From Rugamonas aquatica (GTDB lineage: Bacteria; Pseudomonadota; Gammaproteobacteria; Burkholderiales; Burkholderiaceae_D), in assembly GCF_009380215.1 (NCBI RefSeq), contig NZ_WHUG01000002.1:186001-250000 (forward strand): DNA of 64,000 nt. Reading direction: 5' to 3'. The notes under the pieces are model-generated. The model ran no database searches, was not told the origin of the DNA, and worked only from the letters and a program-made list of their open reading frames with translations. Both the position numbers and the translations under genes were made by a program. Below are positions 18,297 through 25,925 of the stretch, one piece after another. Position 1 is the first letter of the stretch; each line of letters starts with the position of its first letter.

Positions 18297-19093
18297 GTCT
18301 TCTTCTCCTGTAGATGCCACGGCATCAGCGCCTGGCCGATGCGCTTGACCAGCACACTGCTGCCCATGCCCAGCGCGCCGATCACCAGCATGCCGACCAC
18401 GATGTCGGCATAGTTCTGGATCGTGTACGACGCCCAGGTGTAGTAGCCGATGCCGAACTGGCCCGAGATCATCTCCGCCGTCACCAGGCAAAACCACGCG
18501 GTGCCCATGCCGATCGACAGGCCGGTGACGATGCTGGGCGCGGCGCCCGGCAGCACCACCTCGGTGAACACCGCCCACGAACCGCCGCCCAGGCTGCGCG
18601 CCGAAGCCACCAGGCGCGGGTCGATCTGCTCCACGCCGTGCACGGTGTTGAGCAGGATGGGGAACAGCGCGCCGGTGAAGGTGATGAAGATCATCGACAT
18701 CTCCGACGACGGGAACATCAGGATCGCCAGCGGTATCCACGCCACCGCCGGTATCGGCCGCAGCATCTCCAGCGGCGGCATCAGCAGGTCTTCCCAGCGC
18801 TGCCAGCGGCCGATGCACAGGCCCAGCGCGATGCCGGCCAGCGCCGCCGCCGCGAAGCCGCTGAACACGCGCCCCAGGCTGGCCTTCAGGTGGCCGAGCA
18901 GCAGCGGCGAGTGCAGCAGCGCCCACGCGGCCTGCGCCACCTCGCCCGGCGGTGGCACGTTCTGGAAAGTCAGCAGGCCGAGGTTGACGCGGCCGCCGGC
19001 GGCCCATTGCCAGGCCAGCAGGCAGGCGCCCAGTGAGGCCAGCCGCAGGCCCCAGCGCAGCGTTTCGCCGCCGTCGATGCGTGTACGTTTCAT
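18293..19093 (-). CDS. ABC transporter permease, nitrate/sulfonate/taurine type
   Basis: This 266-residue protein has six predicted membrane helices and the EAA loop region (EVVLPGAAPSIVTGLSIGMG) that contacts the ATPase, as in SsuC/TauC. It starts 17 bp after the binding-protein stop, and its own stop overlaps the ATPase start. Confidence 0.92.
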   Translation of the reverse strand: MKRTRIDGGETLRWGLRLASLGACLLAWQWAAGGRVNLGLLTFQNVPPPGEVAQAAWALLHSPLLLGHLKASLGRVFSGFAAAALAGIALGLCIGRWQRWEDLLMPPLEMLRPIPAVAWIPLAILMFPSSEMSMIFITFTGALFPILLNTVHGVEQIDPRLVASARSLGGGSWAVFTEVVLPGAAPSIVTGLSIGMGTAWFCLVTAEMISGQFGIGYYTWASYTIQNYADIVVGMLVIGALGMGSSVLVKRIGQALMPWHLQEKKT

Positions 19094-19110
19094 CGGTCGT
19101 CCTTATTTAC

Positions 19111-20535
19111 TTACTTGCTGGCCAGCTGGCGATCACCGCCCGTGCCCAGTACCGCCGCGTAGTCGGCCACCTTGCCGCCGTGCTGTTTTGCCCACGCTTC
19201 GGCCGAGGCGCGGGACAGGAAGGCGCTGGTGTCGTTCTTCGCGCTGACGAACCAGGCGTCGGCGGCAAACAGTTTCAGGCCGCTGTTGCGGTCATGTGCA
19301 TACACCACGCGGATTTTCTTGCCGTCTTTCTCCAGCTTGCGCACCGCGGCGAACGCCGCTTCCGCCGTGCCGTAGTGGCGCACCAGCGGCTCGCCGGCCA
19401 CCCATACCTGCACCAGCCGCGAGAAATCGGTGATGGTCTTGCCGGTGGCGGCGTCCTTGGCCACCAGCGGCTGTCGGGCGTAGTTCTTCAGTTGCGCATC
19501 GTAGTCCTGGCCGACCTGTTTGAAGGCGCTGCGGATGTAGCTGTCGTCGATGAAGGTGTTCACGTCCAGGTCATTGTCGGTGCGCTTCATCAGGCGCAGC
19601 GTCTCGATCGAGGTCTTGACCGCCTGGCGGTACTCCGGCTTCCACGTGAAGTCGCGCGTCTGCAAACCGAGCGGGCCGTGGAACAGGTAATCGACTTCCG
19701 CTTCGATGCCGGTGACCTTGGCGATCAGCTCACTGTACTTCTCCGGTTCGGCCGCGATGATGCGGTCGGCCTCGATGGCCGCGCGCAGGAAGGCGGTGAC
19801 GATTTCCGGGTACTTCTTCGCGTAGTCGGCGTCGACCAGGCTGCCGTGCAGCGTCGGCGCCTGCGCCTGCGAGCCGTCGAAGATCTTGCGGGCGAAGCCG
19901 CGATGCGGGAACAGTTCGGCGAACGGCACGAAGTCGGCGTGCGCTTCGATCTTGTTGCCCTGCAGGGCGGAGCCGGCCACCTCCGGCGACTGCGTGACGA
20001 CGGTGATGTCCTTGTCCAGCTCCCAGCCCTGGGCCTTGATCGCCCGCAGCAGCATGCCGTGCGCGGTGGAGGCGAACGGCACCGAGATGGTCTTGCCCTT
20101 CAACTCCGCCAGCGACTGCACCGGCGACGACTTGGGCACGACGATGCCATTGCCGCTGCCTTGCACGCTGCCCGACAGCACGGTGATGAACAGGCTCTTT
20201 CTGCCGGCCTTCTCGAACGCGGCGCCGTTGAAAGAGCCGGGGAAGTCGGCCATCGAGCCCAGGTCCAGCTTACCGGCCACCATCTCGTTGGTCAGCGGCG
20301 CGCCGGAGGTGAAGTTCTTCCACTGGATGTCGTACTGCGCGTCTTTGTACTTGCCGTCGTGCGGCAGGTATTTTTCCAGCAGCTTCAATTCGCGTATCAG
20401 CAGGCCGCCGGTGGCGCAGTTGATGGTGGTGTCCTGCGTGCCGATGGCGATGCGGATGGTTTCGGCCTGGGCGGCGCCCAGGGGCAGGCTCAGCGTGCCG
20501 GCCAGCAGGGCAATCAGTTTCTGTTGCAAAGTCAT
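19111..20535 (-). CDS. ABC substrate-binding protein (SsuA/TauA/NrtA type) with a C-terminal NosL-like extension
   Basis: This 474-residue protein is about 130 residues longer than ordinary SsuA proteins. Residues 1-24 form a Sec signal (AAQA cleavage). Residues 26-340 are a SsuA-like bilobed domain (IAIGTQDTTINCATGG, MADFPGSF). Residues about 365-465 resemble NosL: a VYAHD segment, ADAWFVSAKN, and the AEAWAKQHGGKVADY motif typical of the NosL C-terminal half. NosL proteins bind Cu(I) and serve nitrous-oxide reductase; the GMGAPE-type stretch of true NosL is absent, so metal binding is uncertain. Gene order places it between the ferredoxin and permease genes. Ligand unknown; sulfonate or another small anion is likely by family. 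Confidence 0.85.
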   Translation of the reverse strand: MTLQQKLIALLAGTLSLPLGAAQAETIRIAIGTQDTTINCATGGLLIRELKLLEKYLPHDGKYKDAQYDIQWKNFTSGAPLTNEMVAGKLDLGSMADFPGSFNGAAFEKAGRKSLFITVLSGSVQGSGNGIVVPKSSPVQSLAELKGKTISVPFASTAHGMLLRAIKAQGWELDKDITVVTQSPEVAGSALQGNKIEAHADFVPFAELFPHRGFARKIFDGSQAQAPTLHGSLVDADYAKKYPEIVTAFLRAAIEADRIIAAEPEKYSELIAKVTGIEAEVDYLFHGPLGLQTRDFTWKPEYRQAVKTSIETLRLMKRTDNDLDVNTFIDDSYIRSAFKQVGQDYDAQLKNYARQPLVAKDAATGKTITDFSRLVQVWVAGEPLVRHYGTAEAAFAAVRKLEKDGKKIRVVYAHDRNSGLKLFAADAWFVSAKNDTSAFLSRASAEAWAKQHGGKVADYAAVLGTGGDRQLASK

Positions 20536-20582
20536 GGTGTTCTCCAGTGGTTATGCTCAAATCGGGTTGCGGCGCGGCGGCT

Positions 20583-20816
20583 TCATCGCAGCAGGTAGGG
20601 AATATCGACCGTCACCGCGCCGGTCGGGCAGTCTTTTTCGCAGGGCATGCAGTACCAGCATTCGTCGAACTTCATGAAGGCTTTGCCTTTGCTGAAGTCG
20701 ATGGCCAGCACGTCGAGCGGGCAGACGTCCACGCAGACGGTGCAGCCCTTGTCGGCGATGCACAGCTCTTCGTTGACGCGCACCGGCACGCTGCTTGGGG
20801 TATGGGCGATGGGCAT
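20583..20816 (-). CDS. Two-[4Fe-4S] ferredoxin, AprB-like
   Basis: This 77-residue ferredoxin has two cluster motifs: C-x5-C-x2-C-x3-CP (CIADKGCTVCVDVCP) and C-x2-C-x2-C-x3-CP (CWYCMPCEKDCP). The second resembles the CWECYSC-type motif of adenylylsulfate reductase beta subunit, and the gene sits 10 bp behind an AprA-like flavoprotein. The pair probably forms one enzyme with FAD and two clusters. AprB proteins are longer (about 150 residues), so this is a short relative. Confidence 0.85.
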   Translation of the reverse strand: MPIAHTPSSVPVRVNEELCIADKGCTVCVDVCPLDVLAIDFSKGKAFMKFDECWYCMPCEKDCPTGAVTVDIPYLLR

Positions 20817-20826
20817 GCGGTTCTCC

Positions 20827-22575
20827 TCAGGCAGCCAGTGGGGCCAGTGTGGCCGGCGTTGCGTCCTTGCCGATGCGCAGACGCTGGTAAGCTTGCTTTT
20901 CCTCTTCGTCGAGGGCGATCAGGTACGGTTCCAGCGGGCGCTTGAAGCAGCTCATGGCGCCGTCGATTTTTTTCAGCTGGACGTGGCACAGCCAGTCGGC
21001 GTCGTTGCGCTGTGGGTGGTCGACGCGGTTGTGGTACAGGCCCCAGCGGCTCTCGGTGCGGAACAGCGAGGCGCGCGCGGCCATCTCGGCGCAGTCGCGG
21101 ATCGCGTGCACTTCCATCGCCCGCATCAGTTCATGCGGATTGGTGGCCGACAGGCGATCGAGGTCGCCGCGTATCGCTTCGAAGCGGGTCAGGCCGATCT
21201 CCATCTTGCGCGTCACCTTGGGCGGTTGAAGGTAGTCGTTGACCATGCGGCGCAGTTTGTATTCGACCTGCGACGGTGGCAGGCCGTCCGGCCGGTTCAG
21301 CGGCGCCCACACGCGGGCGCGCTCGGTCTCGACCTGGGCTTCGTCCAGTTCCGCCAGTTCGATTTCGGCGCAGCGCTCGGCGGCGGCTTCGCCGGCCAGC
21401 TTGCCGTAGACGAAGGCGCCCAGCATGTAGTTGTGCGGCACGCAGGCCAGGTCGCCGGCCGCGTACAGGCCCGGCACCGTGGTGGCGGCGCGCTCGTCGA
21501 CCCACACGCCGGAGGCGGAATGGCCGCTGCACAGGCCTATCTCCGAGATGTGCATCTCCACCATCTGCTGGCGGTAGTCGGTGCCGCGTCCCTCGTGGAA
21601 ACGGCCGCGGCTCGGCCGCTCGTTGGTGTGCAGGATGGTCTCGATGGCGCTGATGGTTTCCTCGGCCAGGTGGTCCAGCTTGAGGAACACCGGGCCGTTG
21701 CCGCCCTGGAGTTCGTTGTAAAACTCCTGCATCATCTGGCCGCTCCAGTAGTCGCACTCGATGAAGCGTTCGCCCTTGTTATTGGTGGTGAAGCCGCCGA
21801 ACGGGCCGGTCACGTAGGCGCACGCGGGGCCATTGTAGTCTTTGATCAGTGGGTTGATCTGGAAGCACTCGATGCCGGACAGCTCGGCGCCGGCATGGTA
21901 GGCCATGCTGTAGCCGTCGCCGGCGTTGGTCGGATTTTCGTAGGTGCCGAACAGGTAGCCCGATGCCGGCAAGCCCAGACGGCCGGCGGCGCCGGTCGCC
22001 AGCACCACGGTCTTGGCGCGGATCACGTGGAAGTCGCTGGTGCGGCAATCGAAGGCCATGGCGCCGGCGATGCTGCCGTCGGCCGCGAGCAGCAGCCGCG
22101 TGGCCACCAGCCGGTTGGTGATCTCGACGCGCTGGCGTTTCAGGCGGCGGTACAGCACCTTCTTGATGTCGTGGCCTTCGGGCATCGGCAGCACATAGGT
22201 GCCCATGTGGTGCACCTTGCGCATCGCGTAGTCGCCGGTTTCGTCCTTCTCGAACTTGACGCCCCAGCGGTCCAGTTCCTCGATCATCGCGTAGCTGTTT
22301 TCGGCGTAGGCCATGACGGTCTTCTGGTTGACGATGCCGTCGTTGGCGGTGGTGATCTCCTTGACGTACTGCTCCGGCGTGGCGAAGCCGGGCACGATGG
22401 CGTTGTTCAGGCCATCCATGCCCATCGAGATGGCGCCGCTGCGCTTGACGTGGGCTTTCTCCAGCAGCAGCACGCGCAGCTGCGGATTGGCTTCCTTGGC
22501 CTTGGCGGCCGCCATCGGGCCGGCGGTGCCGCCGCCGATCACCAGCACATCGACAGTCTGGATATGGGTTTGCAT
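20827..22575 (-). CDS. FAD-binding oxidoreductase of the AprA/fumarate reductase flavoprotein superfamily
   Basis: This 582-residue protein has the dinucleotide-binding GGGTAGPMAA motif (residues 14-23), a long cap domain and the second FAD motif VPGLYAAGDLA. The region GLCSGHSASGVWVDE resembles the active-site segment of AprA (GSHSGxxGxWV). With the adjacent AprB-like ferredoxin this could be a reductase or oxidase acting on a sulfur or related anion brought in by the linked ABC transporter; the substrate is not shown by sequence. It lies 22 bp behind the GntR gene and is cytoplasmic (no signal). Confidence 0.82.
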   Translation of the reverse strand: MQTHIQTVDVLVIGGGTAGPMAAAKAKEANPQLRVLLLEKAHVKRSGAISMGMDGLNNAIVPGFATPEQYVKEITTANDGIVNQKTVMAYAENSYAMIEELDRWGVKFEKDETGDYAMRKVHHMGTYVLPMPEGHDIKKVLYRRLKRQRVEITNRLVATRLLLAADGSIAGAMAFDCRTSDFHVIRAKTVVLATGAAGRLGLPASGYLFGTYENPTNAGDGYSMAYHAGAELSGIECFQINPLIKDYNGPACAYVTGPFGGFTTNNKGERFIECDYWSGQMMQEFYNELQGGNGPVFLKLDHLAEETISAIETILHTNERPSRGRFHEGRGTDYRQQMVEMHISEIGLCSGHSASGVWVDERAATTVPGLYAAGDLACVPHNYMLGAFVYGKLAGEAAAERCAEIELAELDEAQVETERARVWAPLNRPDGLPPSQVEYKLRRMVNDYLQPPKVTRKMEIGLTRFEAIRGDLDRLSATNPHELMRAMEVHAIRDCAEMAARASLFRTESRWGLYHNRVDHPQRNDADWLCHVQLKKIDGAMSCFKRPLEPYLIALDEEEKQAYQRLRIGKDATPATLAPLAA

Positions 22576-22597
22576 GGGATGTCCTTAGGTTGGGATA

Positions 22598-23341
22598 TCA
22601 GGGCCGGCGGGCGATCTGCAGGCGGTACTGGAAGGCGTCGCCGCGGAAGTACAGGTATTCGAAATCGAGCGGGGCGCCGTCGGCGCGGTGGGTCAGGCGC
22701 TCGATGCGCAGCACCGCGCTGCCTTGTTCGACGCGCAGCGCGTGCGCCAGCGTGTCGTCGGCCAGCATGGCGTCGACCTGCAGGTCTGCGTGGCCCAGCG
22801 TGATGCCGTAGTCGTTTTCCAGGATCAGGAAGATGTCGCGGCTGGCCAGGTCTTCGCGCAGCAGGCGCTCGCCGATGTCCGGCGCCAGGTAGGTCACTTC
22901 CAGCGAGACCGGCTCGCGGTTCAGGTGGCGCACGCGTTTGATCTCGGCGACGTCGGCGCCGGCCGGCAGCTTGAGTTGCTGCGCCACGTGGGGCGGGGCG
23001 GCGATGATTTTGTGGCTGATGACCTGGTTGTAGATCTCGTAGCCCATGCGGCTCATGGCTTCGCCGAAGCCTTCAAGCTGGGTCAGTTGCTGGAAGGCCT
23101 TGGGCTTGGCGACGAAGGTGCCTTTGCCGGGGATCTTGAAGATCACGCCTTCCTTTTGCAGGTCGTTCAGGGCCTGGCGCACGGTGATGCGGCTGACGCC
23201 GAAGATGGTGCTCAGTTCACTCTCGGCCGGCAGCTTGGCGTGGGCCGGATAGCTGCCGTCGAGGATGGAGTCGCGCAGGTTTTCCTTCACCTGCGTGTAC
23301 AGCGGTATCGGAGACAGCTCAACGGTGCGGAAATTTTTCAT
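22598..23341 (-). CDS. GntR/HutC-family regulator (UTRA domain), first gene of the AprBA-like operon
   Basis: This 247-residue regulator has a winged HTH (residues 10-78, SRITVRQALNDLQKEGVI) and a UTRA effector domain (about 95-240). It is the first gene of the operon, so it probably represses its own transcription. A palindrome with 10-bp arms lies 17 bp upstream of the ATG. The effector is likely the imported substrate or a derivative of it (inference). Confidence 0.88.
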   Translation of the reverse strand: MKNFRTVELSPIPLYTQVKENLRDSILDGSYPAHAKLPAESELSTIFGVSRITVRQALNDLQKEGVIFKIPGKGTFVAKPKAFQQLTQLEGFGEAMSRMGYEIYNQVISHKIIAAPPHVAQQLKLPAGADVAEIKRVRHLNREPVSLEVTYLAPDIGERLLREDLASRDIFLILENDYGITLGHADLQVDAMLADDTLAHALRVEQGSAVLRIERLTHRADGAPLDFEYLYFRGDAFQYRLQIARRP

Positions 23342-23357
23342 GGCTTCACTGGTCAGG

Positions 23358-23381
23358 CATAACCTGTCATAACAGGTTATG
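23358..23381. promoter_or_regulatory. Operator palindrome for the GntR regulator
   Basis: CATAACCTGT (23358-23367) and ACAGGTTATG (23372-23381) are exact inverse complements with a 4-bp spacer. Size, symmetry and position just upstream of the GntR start fit an autoregulatory GntR operator. A second small palindrome, CTATCGATAG, lies at 23402-23411. Confidence 0.75.
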
Positions 23382-23481
23382 AACTATCGAATGAAGCCGA
23401 GTCTATCGATAGCTTGCTGACTTGGAAACGAATGAAACCGTGCTAACTTATGCGAAAAATTAAAATGGCTGAACGTGTGGC

Positions 23482-23509
23482 TTGCGCTCTTTTTATTGGG
23501 GCATATATT
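23482..23509 (+). promoter_or_regulatory. Likely promoter of vapBC
   Basis: TTGCGC (23482-23487) and TATATT (23504-23509) are spaced by 16 bp, 33 bp upstream of the vapB ATG. Transcription would begin near the palindrome at 23514-23525. Confidence 0.5.
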
Positions 23510-23513
23510 GGTG

Positions 23514-23525
23514 GATACCGGTATC
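23514..23525. promoter_or_regulatory. Palindromic candidate VapBC operator
   Basis: GATACCGGTATC is a perfect 12-bp palindrome, 16 bp upstream of the vapB ATG and overlapping the predicted transcription start. VapBC complexes usually bind such sites to repress their own promoter. Confidence 0.5.
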
Positions 23526-23541
23526 AAAATGGGAGACTGCC

Positions 23542-23805
23542 ATGTATGAGAAGGTTCAGCTGTTGATGACTGAAGGAGATCAGATGGTTCGTTTGCCGCA
23601 GGACTGCCGGTTTGAGAACCCCGAGATTTATATTCATCGAGATTCCGTGACCGGCGACGTCATCTTGTCGAGCAGACCTCCGCTATCTTGGGACGAGTTC
23701 CTGGAAGAGGATGTGTCGGAAATTGTGCCTGCGGACTTTATGTCTCAAGAAGAGCGTCAGCAAGGAAAGCAGGAACGCGATCCATTTGCGGGTTTTGATG
23801 TATGA
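23542..23805 (+). CDS. vapB: VapB-type antitoxin
   Basis: This 87-residue protein has a SpoVT/AbrB-like N-terminal fold (KVQLLMTEGDQMVRLPQDCRF) with a charged C-terminal tail, the usual architecture of VapB. The ATG at 23542 is preceded by GGGAGA; upstream in-frame codons lie in the promoter. It overlaps vapC by 4 bp (ATGA). The pair is probably an acquired stability module; base composition is less GC-rich than its neighbours. Confidence 0.85.
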   Translation: MYEKVQLLMTEGDQMVRLPQDCRFENPEIYIHRDSVTGDVILSSRPPLSWDEFLEEDVSEIVPADFMSQEERQQGKQERDPFAGFDV

Positions 23806-24206
23806 GTATGTACATGCTCGATACAAATATCGCCAGTTATATCATCCGAGGCGACCTCCCTTTGGTCACTCAGCGATTGCGCGGTGCGCCCTTGGGCAGC
23901 GTGACTGTTTCAGTAATGACTGAGGCGGAATTGCTGTATGGCGTCGCCAAACGCGGAGGCTCTGTGGGTTTGAAGCTTCGGGTGGACAAGTTTCTTCGGC
24001 TCGTGCGAGTGTTGCCATGGAATAGTGATGTAGCGTCGACGTATGCAGCTCTGCGCGTGCTTCGCGAAGCTGCCGGGGCAACGCTGGCGCCCGTAGATAT
24101 GTTAATCGCCGCTCACGCGAAGGCAATCGGCGCGACGCTCGTCACCAATGACGCGGCTTTCAGTTTTCACCCATCAGGCTTAGTCTTGGAAGACTGGAGC
24201 CAGTGA
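23802..24206 (+). CDS. vapC: VapC-type PIN-domain ribonuclease toxin
   Basis: This 134-residue protein has the four-acid PIN active site: Asp in MLDTNIASYII near residue 7, Glu in TEAELLYG near residue 42, Asp in APVDMLIAAHA, and Asp in LVTNDAAF. VapC toxins are Mg-dependent RNases that often cut tRNA. All key acids are present, so it should be active. It ends 1 bp before the stop of the convergent LysR gene. Confidence 0.93.
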   Translation: MSMYMLDTNIASYIIRGDLPLVTQRLRGAPLGSVTVSVMTEAELLYGVAKRGGSVGLKLRVDKFLRLVRVLPWNSDVASTYAALRVLREAAGATLAPVDMLIAAHAKAIGATLVTNDAAFSFHPSGLVLEDWSQ

Positions 24207-24207
24207 G

Positions 24208-25116
24208 TTAGTCCACAGCCTGCATGGCTTGCTTGATCTGCTCACGCAACCAGGTGCTGGCCGGGTCGTTGTCGACGTTGGCGTGCCAGTACAGGTAGAT
24301 GTCCAGCGATGGCATCTGCAGCGGGAAGGGCAGGATCTGGTTGCCGAACTGCTGGTTCACCACGCGCGCCAGGCGCTCCGGCATCGTCAGCGCCAGGTCG
24401 GTCTGGCTGACGGCGCGACAGGCGGCGAAGTAGTGCTGGCAGCGCAGCCGCACGCGCCGTTGCAATCCCAGCCGGCTCAGCTCAAAATCCTCCAGCCCCG
24501 GTCCGCGCCGGCGCGAGCTGGTTTGGATGTGCTCCAGCTTCAGGTAACCATCCAGATCCAGCGCGCCGCGCACCAGCGGATGATCGCGCCGCACCAGCAC
24601 CACCGTCTGGTCGGTCGCCAGCAGCGTGCGGCGGATGTCGTTCGACAGCGGCAGCAGGATGTCGATCGCCGCGTCCAGCGTGCCGGCCGCCAGTTCGCTT
24701 TCCAGCTCGCGCCGGCCTACCTGCAAGGTGTTCAGTCCCACCGACGGCGCATCCTGCGCCACGCGCGCCATCAGCGGCGGCAGCACGCTCGCTTCCAGCA
24801 CGTCGCGCAGCGCCAGCGAGAAGGCGCGTTCGCTGGTGGCGGCGTCGAAACGCTCGGCGCCGTTCAGCGTTACTTCAAAGCCGCGCAGCGATTGCCGCAC
24901 CGGGTCGATGATGGAGCGGGCCAGCGGCGTCGGCACCATCACATGGCCCTGGCGCTCGAACAGCGGATCGTCGAACAACTGCCGCAAACGGTTCAGCGCA
25001 TGGCTGATGGCGGGCTGCGTCAGGTTCATCTTCAGGCTGGCGCGCGTGATGCTGCCTTCGGCGTAGATTGCTTCGAAGACGATGAACAGATTGAGATCGA
25101 CCTTGGATATATGCAT
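24208..25116 (-). CDS. LysR-family regulator
   Basis: This 302-residue protein has the LysR HTH (NLTQPAISHALNRLRQLFDDPLFERQG) and effector domain. It is divergent from the histidine phosphatase/acyl-CoA dehydrogenase pair and very likely controls it: the gap between them holds a T-N11-A LysR box. Confidence 0.9.
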   Translation of the reverse strand: MHISKVDLNLFIVFEAIYAEGSITRASLKMNLTQPAISHALNRLRQLFDDPLFERQGHVMVPTPLARSIIDPVRQSLRGFEVTLNGAERFDAATSERAFSLALRDVLEASVLPPLMARVAQDAPSVGLNTLQVGRRELESELAAGTLDAAIDILLPLSNDIRRTLLATDQTVVLVRRDHPLVRGALDLDGYLKLEHIQTSSRRRGPGLEDFELSRLGLQRRVRLRCQHYFAACRAVSQTDLALTMPERLARVVNQQFGNQILPFPLQMPSLDIYLYWHANVDNDPASTWLREQIKQAMQAVD

Positions 25117-25142
25117 GAGATTTATGCGGCTAAATTAAAACT

Positions 25143-25157
25143 ATTCATTTGATGAAT
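25143..25157. promoter_or_regulatory. LysR-type T-N11-A box between lysR and the acyl-CoA dehydrogenase operon
   Basis: ATTCAT (25143-25148) and ATGAAT (25152-25157) are perfect inverse repeats with a 3-bp spacer, and T25144 to A25156 gives the T-N11-A pattern of LysR operators. It lies between the divergent genes at 25116 and 25209. Confidence 0.55.
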
Positions 25158-25208
25158 TATAGGCCGGGCGTTAAGCTGGTGCCTGTTTTGATCTGGAGCT
25201 GGAAGCAA

Positions 25209-25913
25209 ATGGGACAAATTTATCTGGTGCGCCACGGGCAGGCCTCGTTCGGCAGCGCCAATTACGACCAGCTGTCGACGCTGGGCTACGAGCAGGCGCG
25301 TCTGCTGGGGCAGTGGTATGCCAACAGCCGCCAGTCCTTCCAGCGCGTGGTGGTGGGCGGCATGGCGCGGCATCGCCAGACCGCCGACACCTGCCTGGCC
25401 GAGCTGCCCAAGCCGCAGCTGGCCGACGCCGAATGGATCACCGATGAAGGCTTCGCCGAATTCGATCATCACGAAGTGCTGCGGCGCCACTGTCCGGAGG
25501 CGGTCGACGCCGCGGCCTTCCAGCAGCTGCTGGCGCGGCACGAGGAGCCGCAGCGCGCGCTGGAGCACCTGTTCCGCGCCGCCATGCAGCGCTGGATGAG
25601 CGGCTGGCACGACGACGAGTACACCGAGACCTGGCCGGAGTTCCGCCGCCGCTGCGTGGCCGCGCTGGAGCGGCTCGACACCGACAGCAGCAAGCAGGCC
25701 ACCATCGTGTTCACGTCGGGCGGTGTGATCGCCACGCTGATGCAGCACCTGCTTGGCCTGCAGGACTATCAGGTGATGGAGCTGAGCTGGTCGCTGGCCA
25801 ATTGCGCCGTCACCAAGCTGCTGCAGCGGCCCGGCCAGTTCACGCTCAGTTACCTGAACAATTACGCGCATCTGGAATGGCTGGGACAAGCCGGCGCCGT
25901 CACCTACCGATAA
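25209..25913 (+). CDS. Histidine phosphatase family protein
   Basis: This 234-residue protein opens with LVRHGQAS, the RHG phosphohistidine motif of the phosphoglycerate mutase-like superfamily, and has the second arginine in VGGMARHRQTADT and a late FTSGGVIA segment where His is replaced by Ser. It may be a small-molecule phosphatase. ATG at 25209 is chosen because the protein starts directly with the beta-strand before RHG. The acyl-CoA dehydrogenase gene follows after 12 bp. Confidence 0.85.
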   Translation: MGQIYLVRHGQASFGSANYDQLSTLGYEQARLLGQWYANSRQSFQRVVVGGMARHRQTADTCLAELPKPQLADAEWITDEGFAEFDHHEVLRRHCPEAVDAAAFQQLLARHEEPQRALEHLFRAAMQRWMSGWHDDEYTETWPEFRRRCVAALERLDTDSSKQATIVFTSGGVIATLMQHLLGLQDYQVMELSWSLANCAVTKLLQRPGQFTLSYLNNYAHLEWLGQAGAVTYR

Positions 25914-25925
25914 AGGAACCGCATC

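Noticed and set aside
20583..22575. True dissimilatory adenylylsulfate reductase AprBA
   Set aside because: The ferredoxin is about half the size of AprB and no sat, qmo or dsr genes are adjacent; only a distant relationship is supported.
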